A stretch of 14,707 bases of DNA, from contig JAPLVT010000020.1 of NCBI GenBank assembly GCA_026396975.1, positions 1-14,707 on the forward strand. The letters are read 5' to 3'. Numbering within the stretch: position 1 is the first letter of the stretch; each line of letters opens with the position of its first letter. This document shows positions 1 to 6,516 of the stretch, piece by piece. Both the position numbers and the translations under genes were made by a program. The stretch is from Candidatus Iainarchaeum sp. GTDB taxonomy: Archaea; Iainarchaeota; Iainarchaeia; Iainarchaeales; GCA-2688035. The notes under the pieces are model-generated. The model saw nothing but the letters and a program-made list of their open reading frames with translations. It was not told the origin of the DNA and did no database searches.

Positions 1-88
1 CAATGGTGGCAACGCCTGCTTTGCGCAGCATGCGGAGCACTGTTGTTTTGCCGCTTCCCATGCTGCCTGTTAGGGCGATTGAACGCAT
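1..88 (-). CDS. P-loop kinase, probably dephospho-CoA kinase, N-terminal part only
   Basis: Only the first 29 codons lie in the window; the rest is beyond its left edge. The protein begins MRSIALTGSMGSGKTTVLRM, in which G8-SMGS-G13-K14-T15 is a Walker A loop directly after the first beta strand. A Gly of the form LRKAGVATI follows, where dephospho-CoA kinases (CoaE family) usually read 'LGA.VIDAD'. CoaE phosphorylates dephospho-CoA in the last step of CoA synthesis. Other small P-loop kinases, such as the archaeal UPF0200 family or nucleotide kinases, start in much the same way and cannot be excluded from 29 residues. The ATG at 88 is preferred because a TATA-like box lies at 111-119, the right distance for a leaderless transcript. 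An in-frame ATG at 130 lies upstream of that box, so it is less likely. Confidence 0.6.
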   Translation of the reverse strand, partial: MRSIALTGSMGSGKTTVLRMLRKAGVATI

Positions 89-103
89 GAGGATTGAAGT
101 GAT

Positions 104-170
104 GGGAAATTTATTTAAGCAGGGCTGCATGCGTGGTCGGGCGGGAATTGAATTAAGCAGGATTGCATGC
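104..170. repeat. Imperfect direct repeat, two copies of 28-29 bases
   Basis: Copy one is 104-132 and copy two is 143-170. The best-matching 18 bases, TTAAGCAGGGCTGCATGC (115-132) and TTAAGCAGGATTGCATGC (153-170), differ at two positions. The flanking GGGAA..T..A parts also align, with one base of gap. Both copies end in the palindrome GCATGC. Copy one contains the TATA box of the leftward kinase gene, so the pair could be a duplicated promoter or a repeated operator. Its role is not known. Confidence 0.6.
111..119 (-). promoter_or_regulatory. TATA box for the P-loop kinase gene
   Basis: On the minus strand the sequence reads CTTAAATAAATTT just upstream of the kinase start. Its centre is about 27 bases from the ATG at 88, which suggests transcription begins at or next to the start codon. 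The box lies inside the first copy of the 28/29-base repeat. Confidence 0.45.
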
Positions 171-264
171 TCTGGCGTAATGAAACCGCGCCTGCAAAAT
201 AGCCTGGAAAAAGCGCTCGAGCGGGCTTTCGGCGCCTGCTGGCGCGCACGCTGGCGCAAATAGA

Positions 265-290
265 TTTAAACCTTATTAGTGTATAATATT
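265..290 (+). promoter_or_regulatory. Promoter zone of the glycosyltransferase pair
   Basis: TTTAAA at 265-270 and TATAATATT at 282-290 are the two possible TATA boxes after a GC-rich block. They predict transcript starts near 294 or 312. Either leaves a leader of more than 100 bases before the first glycosyltransferase, in contrast to the nearly leaderless genes elsewhere in the window. Confidence 0.4.
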
Positions 291-366
291 AATTAATTCG
301 AGGAGTGGGCTCAAGGGTGTTGAACGTTAGAAACCCCAGAGGTATGATTTAGGGCATTATTCTTTT

Positions 367-404
367 GTTCAACCCCTTGCAAGGGAGCACTATTCTTTTT
401 GAAC
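367..404 (+). promoter_or_regulatory. Nested inverted repeat in the leader
   Basis: GTTCAA (367-372) and TTGAAC (399-404) are perfect inverted repeats. They enclose the 12-base palindrome CCCTTGCAAGGG (374-385). TATTCTTTT occurs twice as a direct repeat, at 358-366 and 391-399. The arrangement could be an operator at the DNA level, or an RNA stem with T-rich termination-like tracts ahead of the glycosyltransferase start. The structure is visible in the sequence; its function is inferred. Confidence 0.4.
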
Positions 405-435
405 GCGCAAAGAAGGGATTGCACTGCGAATTGCG

Positions 436-1620
436 TTGGTTACCAGTTGGCCTCCGAGGCACTGCGGAATCGCGACATACAGCGAGGATTTGGTTAAGGC
501 ACTTAGGAGCCACGGCCATGAGGTCCATGTTGTCACTTTTACGGACTGCGGGAAGAAAGGCGAAAAGTTCGTCCACCCGGTGCTGCCGGTCGGAAGGAAG
601 GGCACTGACCTTGTTGACCCGAAGTGGGACGAGATTTTTTACAATACAATTGAAAAAATAGAACCTGACGTGGTGCACGTACAGCACGAGTACGCTCTTT
701 ACACCTATGACAATGACCACAGCAGCGGGTTGTTCAGGCCTTTCTTCAAATGGAAGGTTGACGCGCGGTTCCCGGTTATTGTCACTTTCCACAGCGTTTA
801 CACTGTCCTTGACAGGAGCGAAAGCGCTTACATGGACATCTGCCTCGCGCTGATAAACGCCGGCGTTGTCCACGAGGAATACCAAAAAATATACTTGCCT
901 GTTAACATAGGCAGGCTGGCGCAGAACGTTTACGTGATACCACACGGCGCAAAGGACATAAAGCCGCTTGCAAACGCCAAAGAATTATTCGGCCTGCAGG
1001 GAAAAAGAGTTGTGGGTCTTATAGGATGGTGGGAGCCGAACAAGGGGTTTGAGAGGGTTGTAAAGGTCTGGTCCGAGATAAAGAAGCAGTTGGGCAAGAA
1101 AGCCATACTTGTTGTTGCGGGCGACGCGCGGCCCGGAAGCACTAGCGGGCAGGCGTACAAGCCGAGGCTGCTGCAGGCGATAAGTGAAAGCAGCGCGAAA
1201 GACAGCATAAAGCTGATAACGGGGAGCTTTTCCCCTGAAGAGTACGACAAGGTTTTGTCAACGTTTGACCTCATGGTTTTGCCCTACAGCAGGGCGTCGC
1301 AGTCCGGCAACCTTGCGCACGCTTTTGCTTTGGGGATACCCTGCATTGCGACTGCAATGGAGGGGCTGAAGGCCGAGATAGAGAACAGCAAGGGCGGCGT
1401 AACAGTGCCGCTTAATGATGATGTTGAATTGGCGCACGCGATAGCGCATGTGATGAAGCACGAGGAGCTGCGGAAGAGATACGCGGAGAACGCGGCAAAG
1501 CACGTGACAAAGCAGATAAAGTGGAGCATTGTCGCGAGAAAGCATGCCGCGCTTTACCAGAAGCTAATCGACGAGCTGAAAGAGGAGTTCAAGCCTGGGA
1601 AAAAGGAAAGCTTGTTTTAG
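436..1620 (+). CDS. GT-B glycosyltransferase (GT4-like), first of a pair
   Basis: The protein is a soluble GT-B fold enzyme that should transfer a sugar from a nucleotide-sugar donor to a glycan or lipid acceptor; donor and acceptor cannot be read from the sequence. Counting from the TTG at 436, the N-terminal domain has WPPRHCGIATYSEDL (5-19), HVQHEYALY (81-89) and TFHSVY (117-122). The hinge is VIPHGAKD (167-174), and the C-terminal domain has GWWEPNKGF (197-205). The donor loop ASQSGNLAHAFALG (287-300) replaces the classical EX7E motif, as in the subfamily that includes the next gene. The start is uncertain. Translating upstream of 436 gives LRIALVT, the expected first beta strand, so translation may begin at CTG 424, with GGGAT (415-419) as a possible ribosome site. 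The next in-frame stop upstream is at 400-402. The gene lies 54 bases before its paralog and is probably co-transcribed with it. Confidence 0.88.
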   Translation: MVTSWPPRHCGIATYSEDLVKALRSHGHEVHVVTFTDCGKKGEKFVHPVLPVGRKGTDLVDPKWDEIFYNTIEKIEPDVVHVQHEYALYTYDNDHSSGLFRPFFKWKVDARFPVIVTFHSVYTVLDRSESAYMDICLALINAGVVHEEYQKIYLPVNIGRLAQNVYVIPHGAKDIKPLANAKELFGLQGKRVVGLIGWWEPNKGFERVVKVWSEIKKQLGKKAILVVAGDARPGSTSGQAYKPRLLQAISESSAKDSIKLITGSFSPEEYDKVLSTFDLMVLPYSRASQSGNLAHAFALGIPCIATAMEGLKAEIENSKGGVTVPLNDDVELAHAIAHVMKHEELRKRYAENAAKHVTKQIKWSIVARKHAALYQKLIDELKEEFKPGKKESLF

Positions 1621-1674
1621 GGTAACCAGCGCCTGAAAAGCGCGGGCTGAAAAGGGGTTTTGCGGAGTGGTTGG

Positions 1675-2844
1675 ATGAGAAAGACAGATTGGATCCATTT
1701 CATGAGCAGTTACCCTCCGAGGGAATGCGGCATAGCGACTTTTACGAAAGACCTCCTCAGCGCGATAGAGGGCAAAAAAAACCCTGGCCTGCAGTGCAGG
1801 GTAGTGGCGATGAACGACAACCTTTACAGCACTTACGCTTACCCGAAACAAGTCAACTTGCAGATACAGCAGGACGACCACGATTCTTACTTCAGGGCAG
1901 CGGACAAGCTGAACAAGAGCAAAAAAACAAAGGTAGTGTGCATACAGCACGAGTTCGGGCTGTTCGGTGGGGCTTACGGCGATTATTTGATTCCTTTTTT
2001 GGAGGAGCTTGAAAAGCCCGTTGTAACAACATTCCACAGCATTCTGCCCGGCGACCCGCGCCCGGAAAGGCACAGGAAATATGTCGTAAAAAAAATCTGC
2101 CAGAACAGCGCAAAAGTTGTCAGCATCAGCGGATACGGGAAAGAAATACTGGTGCAAAAGTACGGCGTGCCGGCGGACAAGATTGTTGTTATACCGCACG
2201 GCGTTCCCGAGATTCCTTTTAGGCAGGAGGAAAAGGCGAAAGCCGAGCTTGGCTTTAAGGGAAGAAAAGTGCTCAGCACTTTCGGCCTGATGAGCAGGCA
2301 CAAGGGAATACACTATGTGATAAAGGCGTTGCCGCGCATAGTGGAAAAGCACCCGGACGTGCTTTACCTCGTGATAGGGGAAACGCACCCACAGGTAAGG
2401 AAGACAGAGGGCGAACGATATAGGAATTCTATGAAAAAAATGTTGAACAAGCTTGACCTTAGGGGCCACGTGAAATTCGAGAACAGGTATGTTTCATTGG
2501 AGGAAATTTGCAAGTACCTCCAGGCAACAGATGTATACATAACCCCATATTATGACCCCTCGCAGATAAGCAGCGGAACACTCGCTTACGCCGTCGGCGC
2601 GGGAAAAGCCTGCGTCAGCACGCCTTTCCTGCACGCGAAGGACATCCTGCGGCACGGGAGGGGCATTCTTGTGCCGTTCAAGAGCAGCAGCGCGATAGCG
2701 AGCAGCGTGAACAGGATTCTTGACGACAATCTGCTCAGAAGGAAACTCGAGAGGAGCGCTTTCAATTACACGCGGGGCTGGACATGGCCGAGCGTTGCAG
2801 AAACATACATCGAATTGTTCCGCGGGGTCGCGAAAAGGAACTAG
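1675..2844 (+). CDS. GT-B glycosyltransferase (GT4-like), second of a pair
   Basis: This 389-residue enzyme belongs to the same subfamily as the preceding gene and probably acts on the same glycan. Visible motifs are SSYPPRECGIATFTKDLL (11-28), CIQHEFGLFGG (89-99), TTFHS (118-122), VIPHGVPEIPF (172-182), FGLMSRHKGIHYVIKALP (203-220) and ISSGTLAYAVGAG (298-310). There is no signal peptide or membrane segment. The ATG at 1675 is chosen over the TTG at 1660 because GGAGTGG (1664-1670) is a good Shine-Dalgarno site 4 bases before it, and because the domain begins soon after. In both paralogs a hydrophobic residue (Trp or Leu) stands where many GT4 enzymes have the phosphate-binding Arg (Gly-Arg), so this is probably a subfamily feature rather than decay. 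The substrate is unknown. Confidence 0.9.
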   Translation: MRKTDWIHFMSSYPPRECGIATFTKDLLSAIEGKKNPGLQCRVVAMNDNLYSTYAYPKQVNLQIQQDDHDSYFRAADKLNKSKKTKVVCIQHEFGLFGGAYGDYLIPFLEELEKPVVTTFHSILPGDPRPERHRKYVVKKICQNSAKVVSISGYGKEILVQKYGVPADKIVVIPHGVPEIPFRQEEKAKAELGFKGRKVLSTFGLMSRHKGIHYVIKALPRIVEKHPDVLYLVIGETHPQVRKTEGERYRNSMKKMLNKLDLRGHVKFENRYVSLEEICKYLQATDVYITPYYDPSQISSGTLAYAVGAGKACVSTPFLHAKDILRHGRGILVPFKSSSAIASSVNRILDDNLLRRKLERSAFNYTRGWTWPSVAETYIELFRGVAKRN

Positions 2845-2891
2845 GCTGCGCTGCTTCCTGCCGCCGCCTGCGCGGAAAACTTCTTAGTTAA

Positions 2892-2902
2892 GTTTTTTAA
2901 AC
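2892..2902 (+). promoter_or_regulatory. TATA box for the KaiC-like gene
   Basis: GTTTTTTAAAC lies about 27 bases before the AGGGAT motif (2923-2928). This predicts a short leader of about ten bases that still carries the ribosome site. The KaiC-like pair is therefore probably transcribed apart from the glycosyltransferases. Confidence 0.5.
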
Positions 2903-2933
2903 AAGTTAATGGTTCTATATTCAGGGATTGACT

Positions 2934-3632
2934 GTGCCAGAGCCTGCCAGAACGCTGACCGGAGTGCCCGGGCTTGACGAGATCCTTTACGGCGGAATAC
3001 CACGCAACAACCTGGTTGTAATAAGCGGCGACCCGGGCAGCGGAAAAACATGCCTTTGCCTTGAGTTCCTGTACTACGGGGCAGTAAAATACAACGAACC
3101 AGGGGTTTACATTTCTCTGGAGGAAAGCGAAGAGGAAATAGTCGGCTTCGCGGAATTGTTCGGCTGGGACATCAGGGCGATGATGAAGAACAGGCTGATC
3201 AGCATAGTAACAGTGGAATTGTACGATTTCGACAAGCTGAAGAACACCATTGAGGACGAAATTTCAAGGCTGCACGCGAAAAGGCTCGTGATAGACCCCG
3301 GCGTTGTTTTCAGGCTCTACTTTGACAGGGAGCTTGACGCGAGAAAAAGGATTCTTTCCCTTGGCAGGATGCTCAAAAGAATCGGCTGCACCGCAATAAT
3401 AACAAACGAAATCAGCCTGGACAAGACAACAAGCCTTTTCGGGCTGGAAGAGTATGTTGCGGACGGAGTGCTGCTGCTGTACCACACGAAGCTCGAGGAC
3501 AGGTTCATAAGGAGCATTGGGGTGCTTAAAATGAGGGGCACGAAAATAAGCGAAAGGCTCCATCCCATACGCATCACAAAAGACGGAATAAAGATACTTG
3601 CCAATCAGGAACTTTTCGAAGAAGTGAAGTAA
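2934..3632 (+). CDS. Single-domain KaiC-like (RecA-superfamily) ATPase
   Basis: This is a 232-residue archaeal KaiC/GvpD/RAD55-type ATPase. It opens with LTGVPGLDEILYGGIP, the hallmark of KaiC domains. Next come Walker A GDPGSGKT (32-39), the paired catalytic glutamates in YISLEES (59-65), and Walker B RLVIDP (117-122, D121). A region GTKISERLHPIRITKDGIKI near the end resembles the KaiC C-terminal strand. All residues needed for ATP hydrolysis appear to be present. There is only one domain and none of the second-domain phosphorylation machinery of the cyanobacterial clock protein, so clock function should not be assumed. Such proteins are usually treated as regulatory or signalling ATPases. 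GTG 2934 is preferred over TTG 2928 because AGGGAT lies 5 bases before it. The next gene starts 4 bases after the stop. Confidence 0.9.
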   Translation: MPEPARTLTGVPGLDEILYGGIPRNNLVVISGDPGSGKTCLCLEFLYYGAVKYNEPGVYISLEESEEEIVGFAELFGWDIRAMMKNRLISIVTVELYDFDKLKNTIEDEISRLHAKRLVIDPGVVFRLYFDRELDARKRILSLGRMLKRIGCTAIITNEISLDKTTSLFGLEEYVADGVLLLYHTKLEDRFIRSIGVLKMRGTKISERLHPIRITKDGIKILANQELFEEVK

Positions 3633-3636
3633 ACGC

Positions 3637-4302
3637 ATGGAAGAAATGCGCCTGCCCTGGACAAAGAAAAAAAGCAGGGCCGAGGAAATAGACGACCTGA
3701 TGCGGATGCTGCAGCCGGGCACAGGCCTGGGCGTTGCAATAGAAAGGCACCTGCAGGACCTGCCGAGCAAATATGTAATTCTCCTGATCACTGGCTTCAA
3801 GGAATACGCGCACCTTCCACTGCAGCTCATACAGTACTTCGCAAGGAAAAAAATGGACGGAATCTATGTTACGACAAACAAAAGCGCCGTCGACCTGATT
3901 GACGCGCTGAACAAAAACGGCTTGGATGACGCGAGAATTTTCATAATTGACACGATAACCAGAAAAAGCGGGTATGTGGAAACAGAGAAGAGGAACGTGC
4001 GCTATATCGACAGCCCCGAAGAACTCACGGAACTGAGCACGCAGATAGAGGAATGCATTGAAGCAATGCCGTCCGGGCCGCACTTTTTCGTTTTCGACAG
4101 CATCTCAACAATGCTCGTGTACAACGCGGAAAGGACTGTCGAAAAATTCACACACGGGCTGAGCGGAAAACTCCGCTCAAAGCAGTTCCAGGCGATCTTC
4201 ACAATGGCCGGCGAAACAAGGGGCGAAATAGTGAACATTCTCGCGCAATTCTGCGACAAAATACTCGAGCTGAACGAGCCGACCGCAAGCGCAAAGGGAT
4301 AA
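3637..4302 (+). CDS. P-loop-less KaiC relative, DUF835-like
   Basis: This 221-residue protein has the layout of a RecA-type domain but no Walker A loop. The expected P-loop position reads LLITGFKEYAHLP (49-61), with no GKT or GKS. The DUF835-like signature parts are GIYVTTNK (75-82), ARIFIIDTITRK (99-110), YIDSPEELTELS (123-134), and the Walker-B-like HFFVFDSISTMLVYN (149-163). The end AQFCDKILEL (203-212) is also typical. It probably cannot hydrolyse ATP and may form a complex with, or regulate, the KaiC-like ATPase just upstream, from which it is separated by 4 bases. The DUF835 link rests on recalled motifs, not a search. There are no membrane segments. No T-run follows the stop on this strand. 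Confidence 0.8.
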   Translation: MEEMRLPWTKKKSRAEEIDDLMRMLQPGTGLGVAIERHLQDLPSKYVILLITGFKEYAHLPLQLIQYFARKKMDGIYVTTNKSAVDLIDALNKNGLDDARIFIIDTITRKSGYVETEKRNVRYIDSPEELTELSTQIEECIEAMPSGPHFFVFDSISTMLVYNAERTVEKFTHGLSGKLRSKQFQAIFTMAGETRGEIVNILAQFCDKILELNEPTASAKG

Positions 4303-4394
4303 GAAAAAAAAGCGCGTTCCCGGAATGGACTGCAACACAATGGCAAACCGGCTGAAAAGCATGCTGCTGCAATTCGCCAACAATGCAATTCCGC

Positions 4395-4403
4395 AAAAAA
4401 AAA
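4395..4403 (-). terminator. T9 run after the coiled-coil gene
   Basis: A run of nine A on the plus strand is nine T on the minus strand, beginning 2 bases after the stop of the coiled-coil gene. This is a typical archaeal T-tract terminator; there is no strong stem. Confidence 0.5.
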
Positions 4404-4405
4404 CT

Positions 4406-5713
4406 TTACGGCTTGATTGAAACCTTTGCCCCAGCCACCTCTGAAACAAGCGACTCAAGCTGCGAATGCAGCCCCCTCTGGCTGCCAAGCAGCCTCTCAA
4501 AAGCGGCTTTCCACTCTACCGCAAGGCTTTTTTTGCCCTCAAGCAAGCCCAGCAGGTCATTTATCTCCGCAAGCAGCTTCGACTCTTTCTTTCCCATGGG
4601 ATGCTCGGCAAGCTTTTTTTCAACAGCCACAAGGCCAGCGTCAATCTCGTTGAAGCGCCAGAAAACCCCGCTGAAAAAATCAAAGCCAAGCAGCTCGCGC
4701 AGCGCTGCAACGCGCTTTTCCCTCTCCTTTTCTTTCAGCTCGATGGCGCCGCTCTCAACTGCGCCCAGCGTCGCCTTAAGCACTGCCTTCATTGTTTCGC
4801 CCTTAGGGTCGCCCTTCAATGCGGCAAAAGGGTTGAGCAGCAACTGCCCCAAAAACTCCGCGTGCCGCTTGTCCAAAAAAACCTTTCGCCCGGCAACAGC
4901 CTTCTCCATCCTGTGCAGCGGTTTCTCAATGTTCGCGAAAAGATTCAGGACCTCTGTTTTCGCGTCCTGCTTCTGCCTGGCAAGAACGGCCTTCTGCTCC
5001 TCCAGAGCCGCGATTCCCTTGAATTCGCTTCCCTCGCGCAGCTCGCGCAACGCGCTTTCTTTTGCGGCGATTTTCTCCTGCAAACGCTGCGCATCTGTCG
5101 AGGCGATTTCGGAATCCCTCATCGCGGCGTTGGCTTTCTCCTCAGCAGTTGCAATTTCCTGCAGCAACCCTGAAACCTTTTCAAGCAGGAAAACACTGTT
5201 GTGCTCGGCAAACGCCCTGCGCAGTTCCCCCAAGCACCTCTGCAGCTCGTTGAAGCTTTCGCCCAGGCGCTTTATCTCGCCCTTGAAAGAAACAGAGGTA
5301 TAGGCAATGTTCTTGCCGAACATCGGGATGCCCTTGTTCAGCAGCACAATGCCTTCGTCGCAATACTCCCGCATTTTCGCAATGCCAGCCGGCTGGGGCG
5401 GCTGCAAGCGCTCAACAAGAACCCCGAGCTGGCGCAAGGTGTTCTGCCGCGCTGTCTCGACAATCTGGTCCCTGCGCTTGTTGCCGCCTGCGGACTCTGC
5501 CTCCTCAAGCGCGTCCAGCGCGGAATGAAGCTCCGAAAGAAGGTGCTTTATTTCCGCGGTTTTGCCGGCGGAAACCCGCAATAGCTCTTCCCGCGATTTC
5601 TCGGCATGCTTGGCGCAGAAGCACTCAACCTCTGAAAGGCGCAGTTGAACAGCCTTTTCGGATTTTTTGCCCTTCCCAAAAAACAACGCCAGCAATTTTT
5701 CCCAGAAGCCCAT
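4406..5713 (-). CDS. Unrecognised coiled-coil protein
   Basis: I do not recognise this 435-residue protein. It starts MGFWEKLLALFFGKGKK, a short hydrophobic or amphipathic stretch followed by lysines that could bind a membrane surface; it is too short for a clear transmembrane helix. Most of the rest is rich in Glu, Lys, Ala, Leu and Arg, with heptad-like helical runs, strongest around residues 40-75, 140-260 and 310-430. A less helical break around 85-135 contains RLQPPQPAGI. No catalytic motif, cysteine cluster or ATP-binding loop is visible. The ATG at 5713 is chosen over the open frame up to 5779 because a TATA-like box lies about 30 bases upstream and the frame before it is not protein-like. 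It is convergent with the KaiC pair and divergent from the Cas4-like gene. A structural, scaffold or cell-division role is possible but unproven. Confidence 0.75.
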   Translation of the reverse strand: MGFWEKLLALFFGKGKKSEKAVQLRLSEVECFCAKHAEKSREELLRVSAGKTAEIKHLLSELHSALDALEEAESAGGNKRRDQIVETARQNTLRQLGVLVERLQPPQPAGIAKMREYCDEGIVLLNKGIPMFGKNIAYTSVSFKGEIKRLGESFNELQRCLGELRRAFAEHNSVFLLEKVSGLLQEIATAEEKANAAMRDSEIASTDAQRLQEKIAAKESALRELREGSEFKGIAALEEQKAVLARQKQDAKTEVLNLFANIEKPLHRMEKAVAGRKVFLDKRHAEFLGQLLLNPFAALKGDPKGETMKAVLKATLGAVESGAIELKEKEREKRVAALRELLGFDFFSGVFWRFNEIDAGLVAVEKKLAEHPMGKKESKLLAEINDLLGLLEGKKSLAVEWKAAFERLLGSQRGLHSQLESLVSEVAGAKVSIKP

Positions 5714-5737
5714 TTCAAAAGGAATATGGCACGAGAT

Positions 5738-5747
5738 TAATTTAAAT
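5738..5747 (-). promoter_or_regulatory. TATA box for the coiled-coil gene
   Basis: On the minus strand ATTTAAATTAA lies about 30 bases before the ATG at 5713, and no Shine-Dalgarno site precedes that ATG. This suggests a leaderless or nearly leaderless transcript. Confidence 0.5.
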
Positions 5748-5793
5748 GGTATGGCAAAGAAGGGTTGCAGCGGAAGCACGCTGTGGAAAGGGG

Positions 5794-5801
5794 TTTAAAT
5801 A
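5794..5801 (+). promoter_or_regulatory. TATA box for the Cas4-like gene
   Basis: TTTAAATA after a G-rich block lies about 22 bases before the TTG at 5820. No ribosome site is visible, so the transcript is probably leaderless. It points away from the coiled-coil promoter about 50 bases to the left. Confidence 0.5.
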
Positions 5802-5819
5802 GTGGCGCGCAGAAAATAA

Positions 5820-6491
5820 TTGGCGTTGCATGTGTTCGACTTCGACCAGATGGTTTCGCGCTTTCTTGTAAGGGAGACAAGGCTGAAAACAGCGGGAAGA
5901 TACTACCCGAGCGAGATAGGCAACTGCCTGAGGAAAGTGTGGTACAGCTACAAGCACCCCCTGGAGGTTGACCCGGAAAAGCTAAAGATTTTCGAAGTCG
6001 GGAACATACTGCACGGTTTCGTTGTGGAGGTATTGAAAAGCGAGAAAAATAAGGAAGTAGAGCTGCTGAAAAGCGAGTTCCCGCTTAGGATAGAGGCACA
6101 GGGCTTTGTGGTAAGCGGGAGAGTCGACGACCTTGTGCTGGTAAAAGAAAGCGGCAAAAGCATGGTCGTCGAGGTAAAAAGCACGAAAAGCGTTGACTAC
6201 GTGCAGAAAGCAGACCCGAAGCACTTGATGCAACTGCAATTATACATGCACGCAACAGGCATTCACAACGGCGTGGTGCTTTACATTGACAAGACAGACC
6301 TGAGGAGCAAGGTCTTTCCAGAGGAATACAGCCCGGAAAAAGCAAAGGAAATAATGCAGAGGTTCGCGGAACTGCACAAGCTGCTGAGCGCGGGCCTGCT
6401 GCCGCTGCCCGAAGCAAAAAAAAGCGCGGACATGCAGTGGATGTGCAGATACTGCGAGTACGCGGAAAAATGCGATAAGAACGAGGGATAA
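5820..6491 (+). CDS. Solo Cas4-like PD-(D/E)XK nuclease with Fe-S cysteines
   Basis: This 223-residue protein has the motif order of the Cas4/RecB/AddB nuclease family. It shows C36 in SEIGNCLRK, a metal-site His in GNILHG (H65), VSGRVDD (D103), VVEVKSTK (E118 and K120, the E-x-K of the active site), and QLQLY (138-142, the RecB-family Q-hxx-Y motif). CRYCEYAEKC follows at the end, with C209, C212 and C218. C36 plus these three would hold a 4Fe-4S cluster. The enzyme should cut or resect DNA ends; in CRISPR systems Cas4 trims new spacers. No cas1, cas2 or repeat array is visible here, so this is an orphan copy, more likely used in DNA repair or recombination. TTG 5820 is used because of the upstream TATA box; TTG 5826 and GTG 5832 are other possible starts. 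Confidence 0.87.
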   Translation: MALHVFDFDQMVSRFLVRETRLKTAGRYYPSEIGNCLRKVWYSYKHPLEVDPEKLKIFEVGNILHGFVVEVLKSEKNKEVELLKSEFPLRIEAQGFVVSGRVDDLVLVKESGKSMVVEVKSTKSVDYVQKADPKHLMQLQLYMHATGIHNGVVLYIDKTDLRSKVFPEEYSPEKAKEIMQRFAELHKLLSAGLLPLPEAKKSADMQWMCRYCEYAEKCDKNEG

Positions 6492-6498
6492 AAATTAG

Positions 6499-6505
6499 AA
6501 AAAAA
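6499..6505 (-). terminator. T-rich tract after ppdK
   Basis: On the minus strand a T4-C-T7 pyrimidine tract begins 6 bases after the ppdK stop, within the 25 bases that separate it from the convergent Cas4-like gene. It is consistent with archaeal T-tract termination. Confidence 0.45.
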
Positions 6506-6516
6506 GAAAAGAGAAT

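Larger units (their letters stand above)
89..435. other. Gene-free stretch between divergent genes
   Basis: No convincing coding region was found on either strand here. From left to right the stretch holds the leftward promoter, the direct repeat (104-170), a GC-rich part (171-257) with GCTGGCGC repeated at 238-245 and 250-257, an AT-rich promoter zone (260-297), and a long leader before the first glycosyltransferase (300-435). The leader contains a GAGGAG motif at 300-305, a 12-codon mini-ORF at 317-352, and nested inverted repeats at 367-404. No tRNA or known riboswitch was recognised. Confidence 0.6.

Noticed and set aside
140..257. tRNA or structured RNA gene in the GC-rich part of the gene-free stretch
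   Set aside because: No T-loop GTTCRA-type box with a matching acceptor stem and no known RNA fold could be assembled by eye.
3..263. Plus-strand open frame of 86 codons at the left edge
   Set aside because: It runs antisense to the P-loop kinase N-terminus and through the repeat and GC-rich block; the protein has no family look.
317..352. Twelve-codon leader peptide as a real gene
   Set aside because: It has a GAGGAG site upstream, but the spacing is long and the peptide has no run of regulatory codons; kept only as part of the leader observation.
1564..2469. Long minus-strand open frame opposite the second glycosyltransferase
   Set aside because: The opposite strand encodes a clear glycosyltransferase. 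The frame is rich in His, Phe and Arg and is a codon-bias shadow.
2934..4302. Circadian-clock kaiABC-like system
   Set aside because: There is a single KaiC domain, no KaiA or KaiB, and the partner lacks a P-loop; single-domain KaiC-like proteins are common in archaea without clocks.
4383..5303. Plus-strand Ser/Phe-rich frame of 306 codons opposite the coiled-coil gene
   Set aside because: Low-complexity Ser-rich translation is what the Glu/Lys/Ala-rich coiled-coil coding strand yields in reverse; there is no promoter or ribosome site.
5820..6491. CRISPR-Cas locus around the Cas4-like gene
   Set aside because: No repeat-spacer array and no cas1, cas2 or effector gene is visible anywhere in the window.
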